Assembly: GCA_963575745.1 (NCBI GenBank)
Contig: CAUYUJ010003543.1
Coordinates: forward strand, 1 to 42,500
Direction of reading: 5' to 3'
DNA length: 42,500 nucleotides
Source: Prorocentrum cordatum
Taxonomy: Eukaryota > Sar > Dinophyceae > Prorocentrales > Prorocentraceae
The notes under the pieces were generated by a model, which had not been told where the DNA came from, did no database searches, and saw nothing but the letters and a program-made list of their open reading frames with translations. The translations under genes and the position numbers were made by a program. This document shows positions 1-10,092 of the stretch, piece after piece (the stretch's first letter is position 1; each line of letters starts with the position of its first letter).

Positions 1-175
1 GTCGGCGGTGGCGCGTCGTCGTCGTCGCCGAGGCCGCCGGCCGCAGTCGTCGCCGCGGCCGCCCACGGGCCGCCCACGGGGCACGCTCGCTCCTTCGCTT
101 TTCCCCGTTCGGCGGCGGCGCCTGCCCAGAAGACGGCCCCGGCCTCGGTCGGCCCTCCAGCTTTATCCTTCTCCT

Positions 176-445
176 CCGCCTCTCCTCCTCCCCCTCCTCC
201 TCCTCCTCCTCCTCCTCCTCCCCTCTCCTCCTCCTCCTCCCCCTCCTCTCCTCCTCCTCCTCCTCCTCTCCTCCTCCTCCTCCTCCTCGCTCCTTCTCCT
301 CCTCCTCTACTCTCCTCTCCTCCTCTCCACCTCGTTTTACTCCTCCTCTCCTCCTCCTCCTCCTCCCCCCCTCCTCCTCCTCTCCTCCTCCTCCTCTTCC
401 TCCTCCCTCCTCCTCCTCCTCTCCTCCTCCTCCTCATCATCCTTT
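176..445. repeat. (TCC)n polypyrimidine tract
   Basis: An almost unbroken run of TCC/CTC triplets with a few interruptions (for example near 290-340). It forms the left outer arm of a large imperfect palindrome: the matching GGA tract begins at 553. The Ser/Leu/Pro-rich open frames over it are low-complexity translations and are not called as genes. Confidence 0.95.
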
Positions 446-552
446 CCTCGACTTCGAGTCCAGGACACCGACCTCGAGTCCAAGGCGTCCTCCTCGGAGG
501 TGGCCTCGCGGGTCTTGGGCTCGAGTTCGGTGTCCTGGAATCAAAGTCGAGG
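446..552. repeat. 39-bp inverted repeat at the core of a TCC/GGA palindrome
   Basis: The arm at 446-484 (begins CCTCGACT, ends GTCCAAG) matches the reverse complement of 514-552 at 35 of 39 positions by hand count. The spacer is 29 bp (485-513) and contains CCTCCTCGGAGG, itself palindromic. The inverted repeat joins the TCC tract on its left directly to the GGA tract on its right, so the hairpin could extend well beyond 39 bp. Confidence 0.9.
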
Positions 553-735
553 AGGAGGAGGAGGAGGAGGAGGAGGAGGTGGAGGAGGAGGAGGTGGAGG
601 AGGAGGGAGGAGGGCGGAGGGTGGAGGGAGGAGGAGGAGGAGGAGGAGGAGGAGGAGGAGGAGGAGGAGGAGGAGAGGAGGAGGAGGAGGAGGAAAAGGA
701 GGAGGAGGAGGAGGAGGAGGAGGAGAAAGCAGGAG
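553..735. repeat. (GGA)n polypurine tract
   Basis: GGA triplets with minor interruptions (around 600-630 and 675-700). It is the right outer arm of the palindrome centred near 499. The Gly/Arg/Glu-rich open frames here are artefacts of the repeat. Confidence 0.95.
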
Positions 736-759
736 GAGCAGCAGGTACCGAACTTGATT

Positions 760-1440
760 TCCGATCTGAGATCCGTCGGCAGAGGTGGCCCTTGCCGCCC
801 ACACAGCTGCGGCCCGCTCTGCATCTCCCAGGCCCTCCGCAGTACTCGGACTGCTCTTCTCGTCGACCTCCTTCTTGGTGTACATCGGCGGCTTGATGAG
901 AGGCGGTTGCCCGAGCGGCAGTCGTCCTTGGCACTCGTGGCTTCGGCCGCCTGTGCAGCTGCAGCCCGCTGTCGCAGTCCCTGGAAGAACTCCGCAGCAG
1001 CCGCACCTCGTCGCCGTCAACTCCGTGATCGGTATGTCCGAATCCTGTCGCTGTCGCGATGAGCCACACGAGCCTCGTCCATCCCATGGTGACATCCGCA
1101 TATGCGTAGCTAGCTGGAAAACTTTGCTCGCGGCCGGCTGGAACTGATGATAAGCACCGTCTTGAATCCAAGTAGCAGTTGTCTGCACGGGGAACATACG
1201 AGGTGTGCGGGATCATGCTTTTCCATTCTACATGTGGACCACCATCTAAGAGCAAGTGTCCGCACCTGGACCTTTCGACTAACCGCATGCCGATGATAAT
1301 AAAGGGCCCCCCCCTTCAGTGTTTAGAGTTGATTATCGTCGACCAATAAGAGTTTGGTCGGGGGCGCGGGGGCGCGGAGGCCGAACTTCATTATCACGGG
1401 AAAAGTTCGCCATCGAAGTTACTTCCTTCTTATGTTGAGA
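760..1440. other. No recognisable gene
   Basis: The sequence is not low complexity and shows no ORF that I recognise on either strand. Open frames on both strands reach at most about 280 codons and run into the flanking microsatellite translations. I see no RNA gene. Confidence 0.5.
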
Positions 1441-1547
1441 TAACAACATCAAGCGAAGCGAACACGTTGTTTCAGGATGTCTCAAGCGAAACCAATGTCT
1501 TTCTGTATCTTTGTAGTTCTTTATGTCTCTCTTTACTTCTTTCTTTC

Positions 1548-1921
1548 TCTGTCTCTCTTTCTCTCTCTCTCTCTCTCTGTCTCTCTATCTCTTTCTCCTT
1601 CCTGGCCTCTCTGTCTCTCTCTCTCTCTCTGTCTCTCTATCTCTTTCTCCTCCTCCTCCCCCTGGCGCCCTGAACTTGTTTATCGCTGGGGTTGATTCTC
1701 CAGGGAAAACGAGGCGCGTGAGCTACCCTACACGAGCACTTGAAAGTTTTTAATGTTCATAAAGCGCATGTACATAAAATTTAATACATTTGAATCTTCA
1801 GATTTGTTGTCTTATCCTCCTTTCCTCTTCTCTTTATCCTTTTCATTTCTTATTCTACTTTTCTTTTTAAATATATCTTCTCTCTTTAAGTCATTCCTTT
1901 ATTTTTCTTTCTGATGTATCT

Positions 1922-1954
<33 letters not shown>

Positions 1955-2116
1955 TCTCTCTCTCTCTCCATGCCCACCCCCCTCTGAACGTTTTTATCCC
2001 TGGGGTTGATTATCCATGGAAAATGAAGCAGATGAGCTACCCTACACGAGCACTTAAAAATTTTAATTTTCATAAAGCGCTTGTAAATAAAATCTAATAC
2101 ATTTGAACTTGAGATT
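1548..2116. repeat. Two diverged direct repeats of about 130 bp, each preceded by a CT tract
   Basis: The segments 1671-1803 and 1985-2116 align along their length; both contain TGGGGTTGATT, GAGCTACCCTACACGAGCACTT and a CATAAAGCGC...TAATACATTTGAA end. Each follows a (CT)n microsatellite (about 1555-1650 and 1918-1970). The spacing is about 314 bp. This looks like a segmental duplication or two members of an AT-rich dispersed repeat. No coding potential is visible. Confidence 0.75.
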
Positions 2117-2240
2117 TTTCCTTCTCTTTCTCCTCCTCTATTTTTTTTCTTGTTGCTTTTGTTTCCTTTTTCTTTTTCATTTCTTATTGTTTCTTTTTAT
2201 TGTTGTTTTTGTATATCGCTTTCTCCATGTCTCCGCCTTT

Positions 2241-2370
2241 CTTAAACGAAATAAGCAATAGTTTGACGGTGTCTCAAGCGAAATAAGCAATAGTTTGTGG
2301 ATGTCTCAAGCGAAACAAGGGATTTGTCGAGGATGTCTCCAGCGAGATAAGCCATTGTTGAGGATATTTC
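2241..2370. repeat. 32-bp tandem repeat, four copies
   Basis: The core CGAAATAAGCAATAGTTTG recurs with a 32-bp period (cores start at about 2247, 2279, 2311 and 2343) and is joined by GGATGTCTCAAG. A related single copy (GGATGTCTCAAGCGAAACCAAT) lies near 1474-1496. The later copies diverge. Confidence 0.8.
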
Positions 2371-2496
2371 TATGAAGACTAAACGCCAAGGATGTCTCTT
2401 GATCATCTCTTACTTCGAGATTATGCTGAGGTCTGCTGGGCTACTTTTATTATCTCTCCCTGAACCCCGAACTTTATTATCCCCTAGTGTTTATTC

Positions 2497-2901
2497 TCAC
2501 GGGCATGAGGTTAGGGAAGTATTGCTTCCTAGGGCCTTGAATTTGATAGTGGTTCGCTCCAGATCTGTAGTCGCTGTAACCTTGGTCAGGAGATCCATGC
2601 CTATCAGGAGAGGTGCCTCCAGCTCAGCGATGAAGACCGGGAAACCGCACTCCTGACCATCGACATACCCTGGGATCGAAGCGTGACTTAGTGATTAGGC
2701 TGTCTGGCTGTTCCCGAAAGTGAGCTTGATGGGGCGCCCTGGAACCACCTGCAGACGATTTAACCCAGAAGTCCTCAGCACGGTGGCCTGCCACACTTCG
2801 GCCATCTCCAGACCTGTCATCGACGATGTCGCTCCAGAGTCCAGCATGCCCTTGAAGGTCCCTCGCATCTGTGAGGACATGAGCACACACTTTGCGTACA
2901 C
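2497..2901 (-). pseudogene. Retropepsin-like (aspartic protease) relic
   Basis: On the minus strand one reading frame shows the active-site signature of a retroviral-type aspartic protease, GMLDSGATSSMTG, about 20 residues in. Near its C-terminal end is the second half-domain motif PLLIGMDLL. The frame is interrupted only by a TAA at 2695-2697 and resumes in phase to a TGA at 2497-2499, so this is a single nonsense break. No RT or integrase from the same element is adjacent, so it may be a fragment of a gag-pol element or of a retropepsin-containing host gene. The family assignment rests on the DSGAT and LIGMD motifs; the exact start is unknown. Confidence 0.6.
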
Positions 2902-3069
2902 GACCAGCTAGCACGTGTCCGGGGTGAAAAGCGGGCCCCCTGTTAAATGGCAAACAATAAACCATGAAGATGGTGGCTGGCTTTTTCGTGGCGACCTCGC
3001 ACCTCGCGGGCGTCTTACCATGCGTGGAATCATTGGCGCGACAGCGTCCGAGCAATACCCTTGGCAGGG

Positions 3070-3796
3070 TCACTGCGGCTTTGGCACGCCCGCGCGGGCG
3101 AAGGAGCGGAATGGGACGAAGAAGGCGTGGCCGCAGTCGAGCGTCTGGGTGGCCGCCAGCTTCTGCCACTGCAGCTCTGCGAGCAGGTCGCGCCACCTCT
3201 GCCGATCACAGTGGCTTGGCATCCGCCCGCCGCGCCTGCGGCGGACCCAGCGCTTCACCACAGACCACACGGACTCAATACCAGTAGTGGTGAAACCGCG
3301 GGGGTTTTGGATCTCGCCCGCGGAGTGCACCGCCAGCTCGTGTCGGATGCCCATCGCAGTCAGTCCACCCCTGGCTCTTCTTGAAGGCCTTGGGCGCGGA
3401 CACCGTGGCCTTCCAGGGGTCGCTCACCGGGATGGTCCCTCTGCGCATGCCGAGCAAGCGGAGGTTGGTCAGCATCTCCTTGTTCCCGCGGGGCTAGCCA
3501 TCGATGGCGTCGTTCGGGTGGTCCAGGATGCGGAAAATCATATGTCTGGGCGACCCTGCACCGTTGCGCTCCAGGCCCCAGACCTGGTCTTTTTGCGGGC
3601 GGGCTGCCCTCTGGATGGCGCCAGGCCTCTTCTTGTTGAGGTGCGCCTCGCCCACCTGCACCACGAGCTTGAACTTGGATGCGTCGGCCTTCTTGGTCTG
3701 CGTGATGCCGCCGAGGAAGGCCCCCAAGCTCTCTGGCAGCACCGCCGCAGGGTTAATGGCGGGCGCGTTGCGGCATCGAGAAGCGAGCTGGGACAA
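3070..3796 (-). pseudogene. ISXO2/Merlin-like (IS1595-type) DDE transposase relic
   Basis: The minus strand carries, in order, a first catalytic region FKLVVQVGEAHLNKKR with a basic RAARPQKDQVWG stretch, a second catalytic motif VSDPWKATVSA, and a C-terminal TTTGIESVWSVVKRW followed by an Arg-rich segment. This order and spacing match the ISXO2-like/IS1595 transposase domain found in Merlin DNA transposons. The frame is broken by an in-phase TAG at 3494-3496 and a frameshift near 3340-3354. The first catalytic Asp appears to be Gly (VGEAH where the family has VDEAH or similar). No terminal inverted repeats were found. It is inactive. Confidence 0.7.
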
Positions 3797-4264
3797 GTCT
3801 CTTGGAGCCGAAAAGCTTTAGATAAAGATTGCTGCGGCCATGTCAACCCTCCTCCCCCACCACCAGGGGGCATCCTTTTGGCGGATGCCCTCCAGAGTGG
3901 CAGCGCCTTCGCCGTGACGCTGCTCTGCGGTGCGTTATACTGCGGCTTGCCGTGATGTGGATGCACACATGCATGCGTAGACGCATACATGCATCAATGA
4001 CCGCATACACGCATACGCGCATGAATGAATCCACACCGAATCGCAATCGCAAGCTGCGCGCTGCCACGCCCAACAACAGCAGTTTATTGTAAATCACGTG
4101 CAGGCGAATGGCCGCGTTTTCGGGCGCGGTGGTGGGAACCCATGTTTGTGGTTCCTCAGTTTTCGTTCGTTCGGAACCTGTCCGGGGTACCCCATCCACG
4201 CGCGCCGTCGTGCAAGACTGCTGGGCTTGGACTGGGCTGAGCTGTTCCACATATGGCCGAAGGG
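3797..4264. other. Intergenic; short GCATAC/ATGCAT repeats
   Basis: No gene recognised. Between about 3955 and 4030 there are imperfect short repeats of the type GCATACATGCAT / GCATACACGCAT, a small purine-pyrimidine alternating microsatellite. The first part may hold the degraded N-terminal end of the minus-strand transposase at 3070-3796, but I cannot align it. Confidence 0.45.
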
Positions 4265-4610
4265 GTATCGCATTTGTGGATGCCCCCATTCAAGGCATGG
4301 GGTTATCAAAGAGCAGGAGCCACACATAAAACACATGCACAGCTTCCTGCTTATCAGCACCACAGTTGCCGGAAGTCTTCCGCGCGGAAGAAAAAAAAAG
4401 GAAGTGAGGAAAGGACGGACGTGGTCCGCGGCCCAGGGGGCATCCATGCGTGGATGCCCCTTCTGCCGCACTAAGGCACGGATGGAAGAATATGGGAACA
4501 AACGCCAAAAATAGCATAGCTTTCTGATTACAACCTCAACACATGTTGGAACTCTTTCGTGCGGAAGAAAAAAGAGAAAGGGGGGAAGGGAGGGTGTAGT
4601 CTGCAAAAGC
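4265..4610. repeat. Diverged tandem duplication, period about 175 bp
   Basis: Two copies run in the same order: GTGGATGCCCC, a middle part, then TGCGGAAGAAAAAA followed by a purine-rich tail. The GGATGCCCC blocks lie near 4277 and 4452, and the GCGGAAGAAAAAA blocks near 4384 and 4561. The copies have diverged strongly between anchors. No coding function is visible. Confidence 0.6.
4437..4460. other. Perfect 10-bp-stem hairpin
   Basis: GGGGCATCCA and TGGATGCCCC are perfect reverse complements around the tetraloop TGCG. It sits at the junction of the two copies of the 175-bp duplication. There is no U-run after it to suggest a terminator, and bacterial-type terminators are not expected in this organism. 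Confidence 0.85.
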
Positions 4611-4654
4611 AAACCAAAAGCACAGTCGAAGTGCAGCGTGCCTGCTCGAGCGTG

Positions 4655-5212
4655 TTGTGACGTCGTCGTCGCCGCCGCCGCCGTCGCCGCCGCCGCTGCC
4701 GTCGTCGTCGTCGTCGTCAGCGTCATCGTCGCCGCCGTCGCCGTCGTCGTCGTCGTCGTCGTCCTCCTCCTCCTCCTCCTCCGCCCTCCTTTTCCTCCTC
4801 CTCCTTTTCCTCCTCCTCCTCCTCCTCCTCCTCCTACTCCTCCTCCTCCTCCTCCTCCTCCTCCTCCTCCTCCTCCTCCTCCTCTCAATCAGATTCCCCC
4901 CTATCGGGGGCGGAATCAAGCAAAACCCTATGACAAAAAAATAACACAAAGCAGTAAAAGCAATCCTGGGGGACTCCTCCCCCGCCCCCTCCTCCTCCTC
5001 CTCCCCCCGGCAAGTTCCTCAGGATTGCTTTGATTGTGTTTTCTATGTTTTCCTCATGGTATTGCTTCATTATGTTCCGCGAGAGGTTTGTCTGATTGGG
5101 ATGAAAGGATATGGGGGAGGAGGGGGGGGAGGAATGCGAAGAGGAGGAGGAGGAGGAAGAGGGAGGAGGAGGAGGAGGAGGAAGAGGAGGAGGAGGAGGA
5201 GGGAAGAGGTTT
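4655..5212. repeat. Second triplet palindrome: (GTC/GCC)n, (TCC)n, inverted core, (GGA)n
   Basis: CGTCGCCGCC-type triplets (about 4660-4760) grade into (TCC)n (about 4760-4884). A core follows, then (GGA)n (about 5111-5205). In the core, 4957-4968 (AAAGCAATCCTG) is perfectly inverted at 5020-5031, and 4892-4917 is a hairpin (GATTCC...GGAATC with a C/G inner stem). As at 176-735, a polypyrimidine arm and a polypurine arm face each other. Confidence 0.8.
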
Positions 5213-5325
5213 GAGTGTTTTACGCCCCCTTTCATTTTGCAGGGGGCCCCCTTTCACCCCGAAGCCCGTGTCCGATATAGTCCGATTGAGTGCGTGGCTG
5301 AATAAAGAGATCGCGGTGGGAGTTC

Positions 5326-5446
5326 TGCTTGTGGCGTTGTTGTTGTTGGTGGTGGTGGTGGTGTTGTTGGTGTTGTTGTTGTTGTTGGTGTTGTTGTTGT
5401 CCCACCCGCGACCCACCCGCGACCCACCCCGCGACCCACACGCGAT
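5326..5446. repeat. (GTT/GGT)n microsatellite, then CGACCCA minisatellite
   Basis: TTG/GTG triplets (about 5326-5400) are followed by at least four CGACCCAC-type units (5400-5446) that end directly against the first long terminal repeat. The same minisatellite resumes on the other side of the retrotransposon at 22276, so this tract is probably the left half of the insertion target. Confidence 0.85.
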
Positions 5447-5448
5447 TG

Positions 5449-5706
5449 TAAAGCGAATTGAGGGACGTAAGGAGTAGAAGCGAGCGTGCGCCCGCGGCCG
5501 CGTCGGCTCAAGCGGCCGGCCGCCCAAATATGACTGCGCTTTACTGCGAGGCACACAATCGCTATCGAGACCAAAAGGATATTCCTATTGCTTGAGATGG
5601 CATTTCTTCTCATACTGGGGCTATCGCTACTACGGTACAACAGAGTTGGAGCTTGGCTTCGCCTGAGGCGAAGCTGTTGGCTGGGCCTTCCAGCCCCCTT
5701 CAAACT
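5449..5706 (+). repeat. Left long terminal repeat (258 bp)
   Basis: It begins TAAAGCGA and ends TCAAACT. It aligns without gaps to 22018-22275, with 19 mismatches by hand count (about 93% identity). It contains two conserved hairpins: 5656-5674 (8-bp stem GCTTCGCC, loop TGA) and 5679-5695 (6-bp stem GGCTGG, 5-nt loop). Of their bases, only one loop base of the second differs between the copies. The terminal TG...CA usual for LTRs is not obvious; a TG lies at 5447-5448, just outside the aligned block. Confidence 0.75.
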
Positions 5707-5718
5707 TGGTAGCGGGGC
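5707..5718 (+). promoter_or_regulatory. Putative primer-binding site
   Basis: TGGTAGCGGGGC starts at the base after the left repeat. Its first eight bases equal the start of the Ty1 primer-binding site (TGGTAGCGCC), which pairs with the 3' end of initiator tRNA-Met and primes minus-strand synthesis. The position and sequence together strongly support the direct repeats being LTRs. The host tRNA sequence is needed to test the last four bases. Confidence 0.65.
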
Positions 5719-5971
5719 TGGCCTATGGTGGTCAGTTCTAGCTCTACGCCCCACCATCCACGGCACTATCTGGTGGACTACAGATATGGTGGAACATCAG
5801 GGTGCAGTGGGATTGCGCGGAGGAATGTATACAACTACGCAGTACCGCAAGGAAGCTTGCAACGATACCTCTGTCCAAGCGGAGGTCTCTCACTCACATA
5901 TTACATCCCTGCGCTACTACACTCCTGAAGTCCACCCACCTACTCCAGTTTGACATTTCTTCGAATGCATA

Positions 5972-7319
5972 ATGCATGGGAACATGCGATACGACATACT
6001 GCCGCCTCCGACCCCGCGCAGATTTACGACGAGAAAACATAAGTCCCCACCGACTACATCAGACTACGACCTACGAGGCCACTGGATTGAGGTTGCTATC
6101 TTTGGGCTAATATGGGTCGTTATTGGGTGTGCGGTAGGACATATGCGGGGCGGACACGACACGAGAACGACTGGCCCCCCTTGGGACCCTGCCGGTCAAG
6201 TACCATTTCGCGAGCTCGCCCGCGAAGTGCATGCCTGGATCAATGTGACCACAGGCAACATGACGCCCCCCCCAGCAAGCCGCAGCATTGCAGCGAGGTT
6301 TGGGAGGTCTCGCGCGGACTATAGCCATGAGGGTCCCCCCAGCAGTTATCAATTTTGTCATATACATTTTGCTCCTCTTAAGCACGAAGTTCGAGAACCT
6401 AGAAGAGGAGCGCCAACTCGTCTCTGGCACGGCTCTTATTGACTTTCGAGTCCATGCGGGTGAACGTATCGACCAGGCGTTAGCACGGTTTGAGATAGCC
6501 CGCTACGAAGCTGAAGCCGCCAGCTTCAATATCCCCAACTTCCAAATCCTAGCAGTAATTCTATTCCGAGCTCATGGAGTTGGGACATCGCGTGCACAAC
6601 AACTCCTGCAGCCTCTGAACCACCACATGCCGAGGGACCAACAACAATTTGACGCTCTACTTGAACGTATGAGGTCATATGCTCACACAGCTGAGAGGAC
6701 CCCTGGCAGTATTGGTGGTATCTTTAGCCATGGTCACCGAACCGAGACCTTCCACGCAGAGGCCAACGCAGGGCACCCTGCTAGCAACGTCTGGTACGAT
6801 GATCCACAGCCAACTGAGACCACTACACTGCTGGCTTCAGAATGGTGGAACGGCCTCGGGGTCGCAAGACTCCTGGGCCAGATCTAGGGGGCCGCCCGAC
6901 GCGGCTTCCCCTATACAAGCTACTACCCTAACGGGCTCAGCGGGGCAACCCGCCGAGTCCGACTTCGATTCCGGTACCGATGCGGATGCGTCTTCCGATG
7001 ACGAAGTTACCGCCTTGGATTGCTCTGATATGCCTTCGTACCTTACTGAAGAGCAACAAGCTCAATGGTCCATGAAGAAACCAGTCCAAAAGGTAGGACG
7101 TATTGCACGACGGTCACCTAAAGGAAAAGGCAAGGGTCGAAGTAAAGGCAAAGGTAATCGTCGGCGATTACATGGTAGAGGCATACTAGCATTCCTAGCG
7201 TCTCTTACTGGACCTCAGCATGAAGAAATGTTTTTAGGCACTGGCAGAAACCGCGGGCATGCATCAGGCAGAGGTATAAGGGGCGACGAGGAAATCCAAA
7301 TCATGCCAACGGCAAAACT
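5972..7319 (+). pseudogene. gag: Ty1/copia gag (capsid part), frameshifted
   Basis: Three frames in succession carry one gag. The N-terminal part is in the frame of 5972 (PPWDPAGQVPF ... HAWINVTTGNM). It shifts near a C-run at about 6265 into the frame of 6288 (QRGLGGLARTIAM, TKFENLEEERQ, LIDFRV..ERIDQALARFEIARYEAE, LLQPLNHHMP). It shifts again near 6840 into a frame with an acidic stretch and then a Lys/Gly-rich basic stretch (SPKGKGKGRSKGKG). Gag forms the particle that packages element RNA. This arrangement of a capsid-like helical part and a KG-rich tail before a zinc knuckle is typical of dinoflagellate copia gag. The ATG at 5972 is only a candidate start. Two hairpin elements (6768, 6940) lie inside it. 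Confidence 0.65.
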
Positions 7320-9314
7320 ATGGAGTGCAACATATGTCACAGCGCACAACATTTCCGACGCGATTGCCCCCAAGGTGACGGAAGAGGCAGGGGCATGTCA
7401 ATGCACCTGGCTCAAACGGACTCCAGCATACAGCATGTTGATTGGGGGTCGCTTTTAGCCGACCCTGCCGACGGCTCGGCCACAATTGTTCCAATTGTTC
7501 ATTTCATGGCTGCCAGGTATCTAAGTGCCAGCATGGCCCTCCAGAATTGCGCCGACGAGCTGTTCGAGGAGGTGTTCACTGGCCACAGCGACATCGATTT
7601 GGCAGAATGGCTGGGTGCACCCATCGCGGGGCAACCTGCAGATCTTGAGTTTGTCGAGAGCTTCCACGTGCTCGTCGAGGGTGATTTTGGCACGGCGGGG
7701 GCGCCCGCGGAGTCAGACTCTACCATTCCTGCGACAGATGAGGAAATACATGCGATGCTTTATCCCCGGGCGATTGGAAGTCCGACAAACATGGAATTAA
7801 TCGATGTTGATCCTCTGCGGGGAAACCGGCGCGACGCTGGTGATCTACCTGAGCGCATTCAATATGAGCTTGGTCATGCGGAAGAATTTCAGTATACTTT
7901 TGTTGCGTCAGATCGATCCGCCAGCCGCCAGAGGCGATCGCCAAGCCGCCAACCATGGGTGAAGAAGAGTTACCATGACGATCCAAGCCTCTCCCCAGTG
8001 GGCGAGGGGGGCGAGCGGGGAGACGATGACCGCATGATACGCCGCGGTCGGGCTCCCAGTCGCTCACCAGATCGTATGCGAGCCCGCTCTAGCAGTGCTC
8101 GTTCGAGTGGTGTTCAGCGTCCGCGCCCCCCTGATGCGGGAACCGCAAGGGGCCCGCCATGGCAGGCGACTAGACCACATGCCCCCCCAGGGGGGGGGCG
8201 TCTGCGGGGAAACCCGCCTCGGGATGGCCAGCGTCGAGGAGGGGAATATCCAGAAGGTGACATGCAGCGTTTGAAAGGCTACACTGAAGCTGGATTGGCT
8301 CGTCAGCACATCCCCGCAAGCCAGATGGAATGCTGGCTGGAACAGGGTTGGACTGAGCACCGAATCCGACGCCGGCATTCTCTTCGCCAGGTCAAACGAG
8401 CTGATGCCGGTAATATCACGCGCTCAAAGGCGGGACCTACCAGATCGCAAGATAAGATTGTCAAGCGCGACCTCAAAAGGGCCATCATCGAGGATCGAAA
8501 GCTCCACAGAGGCGTTTGTTGCACATGCCCCAGCTATGCTGGTCGCAGGCCCGGCTGCCCCATGAGGCGCCCATCAAGAAGCCCGAATTTCAAAAGAACG
8601 CCGTGGGTTTGGTCGCATGGAGATGGTCGGGGTCACTGTGCTGATCCCAACACTACGCCAGATCTTGAGCAGCTGACGGAGAAAGATTACGACCCCGCCA
8701 CCGCTGAAGAAATCGCTGATTCAAACCTTGTATAGCAGAACTTGACACCTACTCACTATTTGGCGCTTTTCTATCGCGAGTTTCACGCGGGGGAACCCGC
8801 TGATCATAAGTCAGGAGAAGGCCCACAAGAAACTGGTGAAGATGAGGATGATGAGATGGCTGAAGAAGTTGATCCTACGGGCGCTGCCCCTGAAGGCTTC
8901 GGGTCAAGCGATTCGGGCATTGCGGACGTTGCGTGTCAGACGGGTGCTCCGATCGACCCCGATTACACTGTCACATGAGATATGGATATATCTACTGGGG
9001 GGCGGATTGTTTACCGTGCTGATATTATTGGCTGGATAAAGACAAGCATAGACGAAAGACGAGGCGACCATACTTATTTGGTTTCAGGTAAGCATAAGGT
9101 CCCCATTAAGAATATGCCAGATGGTGTCGATCTGAATCCTGACCGAGGTCCCACACGTTATGCGCCTGGGACGCCCGCAGGAGCCACGTCAAAGGCAACT
9201 CCCAAGCCGAAGCCAGAGACGATCGATCTTTCTTCATCTTCTGATTCATCGAGCCCATCTCTCGGCCCTGATCAGCTTAAGCCCAGGAAAGAAGAGGAGG
9301 AAGAGCCCAGGTGA
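7320..9314 (+). pseudogene. CCHC zinc knuckle followed by Arg/Ser-rich and acidic polyprotein region
   Basis: One reading frame opens with a perfect retroviral-type zinc knuckle, CNICHSAQHFRRDC (C-x2-C-x4-H-x4-C), the nucleic-acid-binding end of gag. It runs on through an R/S-rich segment (about residues 190-310) and a Cys-containing part (CCTCPSYAGRRPGC), and is interrupted by in-phase stops TAG 8733-8735 and TGA 8976-8978 before ending at 9314. The part after the second stop contains a Ser-rich stretch and a poly-Glu tail. Beyond the knuckle I recognise no domain. Hairpin elements occur at 7626, 7695, 7817, 8204 and 8787; those at 7817 and 8204 are read in a different phase (RGN) from the AGxPA phase of the others. 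Confidence 0.55.
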
Positions 9315-10092
9315 TCCCAACCCTGGGGGCCAGCAGCAGCGATATGCGGGGCAACCCGCTGATCGACAACGATCCAGAGGGCCCGCAGCGGCCGCCGCAG
9401 CAACTAGATTTCAGGGCACCAGCACGCCTACTCCAAAGGAACCTGTGCCACGTCGCGGCCCCGCACCAGGTCGGGCGCGCAGGGCGGGATGGGCGCCCGC
9501 GCTGAATGGACGGACAAGGGATGCTTCTTCTACGAAGCGTGGCACTGAGAAGCTCCTTGCTACCACGCCAAAGGTGCCAGGGGCAGCGCCCAGAGATAAG
9601 ACTGCCGAGTCGTGCAACATCAAGGAGAAGAAGCGCCAGGACTTCGATATCAGTACCCCGCCAGGAACTCCACGGACGCCCAGGGGATCTGTCGGCGCTG
9701 CCACACCCGCGACAAGCGCTGCAGCACCTGCCGCGCCAATGGCAGCCCCGCGTTCCGCGGGGCAACCTGCTCAGAGTTCTGCGGGGCAACCTGCTCAGAG
9801 TTCAGCGGGGCATCCTGCCCCCGCGTTGGAGGTGCCAGCGGAATGCCGAGAGTTCTGGGAAAAGATGCGCACGTCCAATCGCGCGAAGATCAACCCAGCA
9901 TGTCATCCGCGGACTGACGACGGGTCTGACCGATATATGGCGGTGCACTTCAACATCGGGGACACTGCTGCTCATCATGACCCAGGTGTGCACACGCGCC
10001 AAGTAGCGCGCAACATTCAGCGGAAATGCCCAGAACTCACGTTTGACTCTGCAGGGAATATCTGGCACACATCCTCAGATCAGAAGATGTGA
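9160..10092 (+). pseudogene. Pro/Ala-rich accessory segment with three AGxPA hairpin repeats
   Basis: The reading frame continues the polyprotein after a shift near 9300. The first two thirds are low-complexity Pro/Ala/Thr/Arg. Three 24-bp units at 9757, 9781 and 9805 code SAGQPAQS-like octapeptides. The C-terminal part (ECREFWEKMRTS ... NIGDTAAHHDPGVHTRQV) is non-repetitive and looks like a folded domain. It faintly resembles the segment at 13964-14215 (GSAAQHDTGIWTP), so the two may be paralogous modules. I cannot name a family. Confidence 0.4.

Noticed and set aside
8-1288. Long Ser-, Leu-, Gly- or Arg-rich open frames on both strands
   Set aside because: They translate TCC/GGA triplet repeats; triplet repeats stay open in every frame and show no other protein feature.
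5505-5512. GGCTCAAG in both LTRs (also 22074-22081) as a spliced-leader relic
   Set aside because: Only the last eight bases match and the preceding sequence (GCGT) does not resemble CCATTTT.
5449-5706. 258-bp repeat as an independent MITE or SINE
   Set aside because: No terminal inverted repeats or pol III boxes were seen, and the adjacent primer-binding site and position at both ends of a copia interior favour LTRs. A genome-wide copy search could reopen this.
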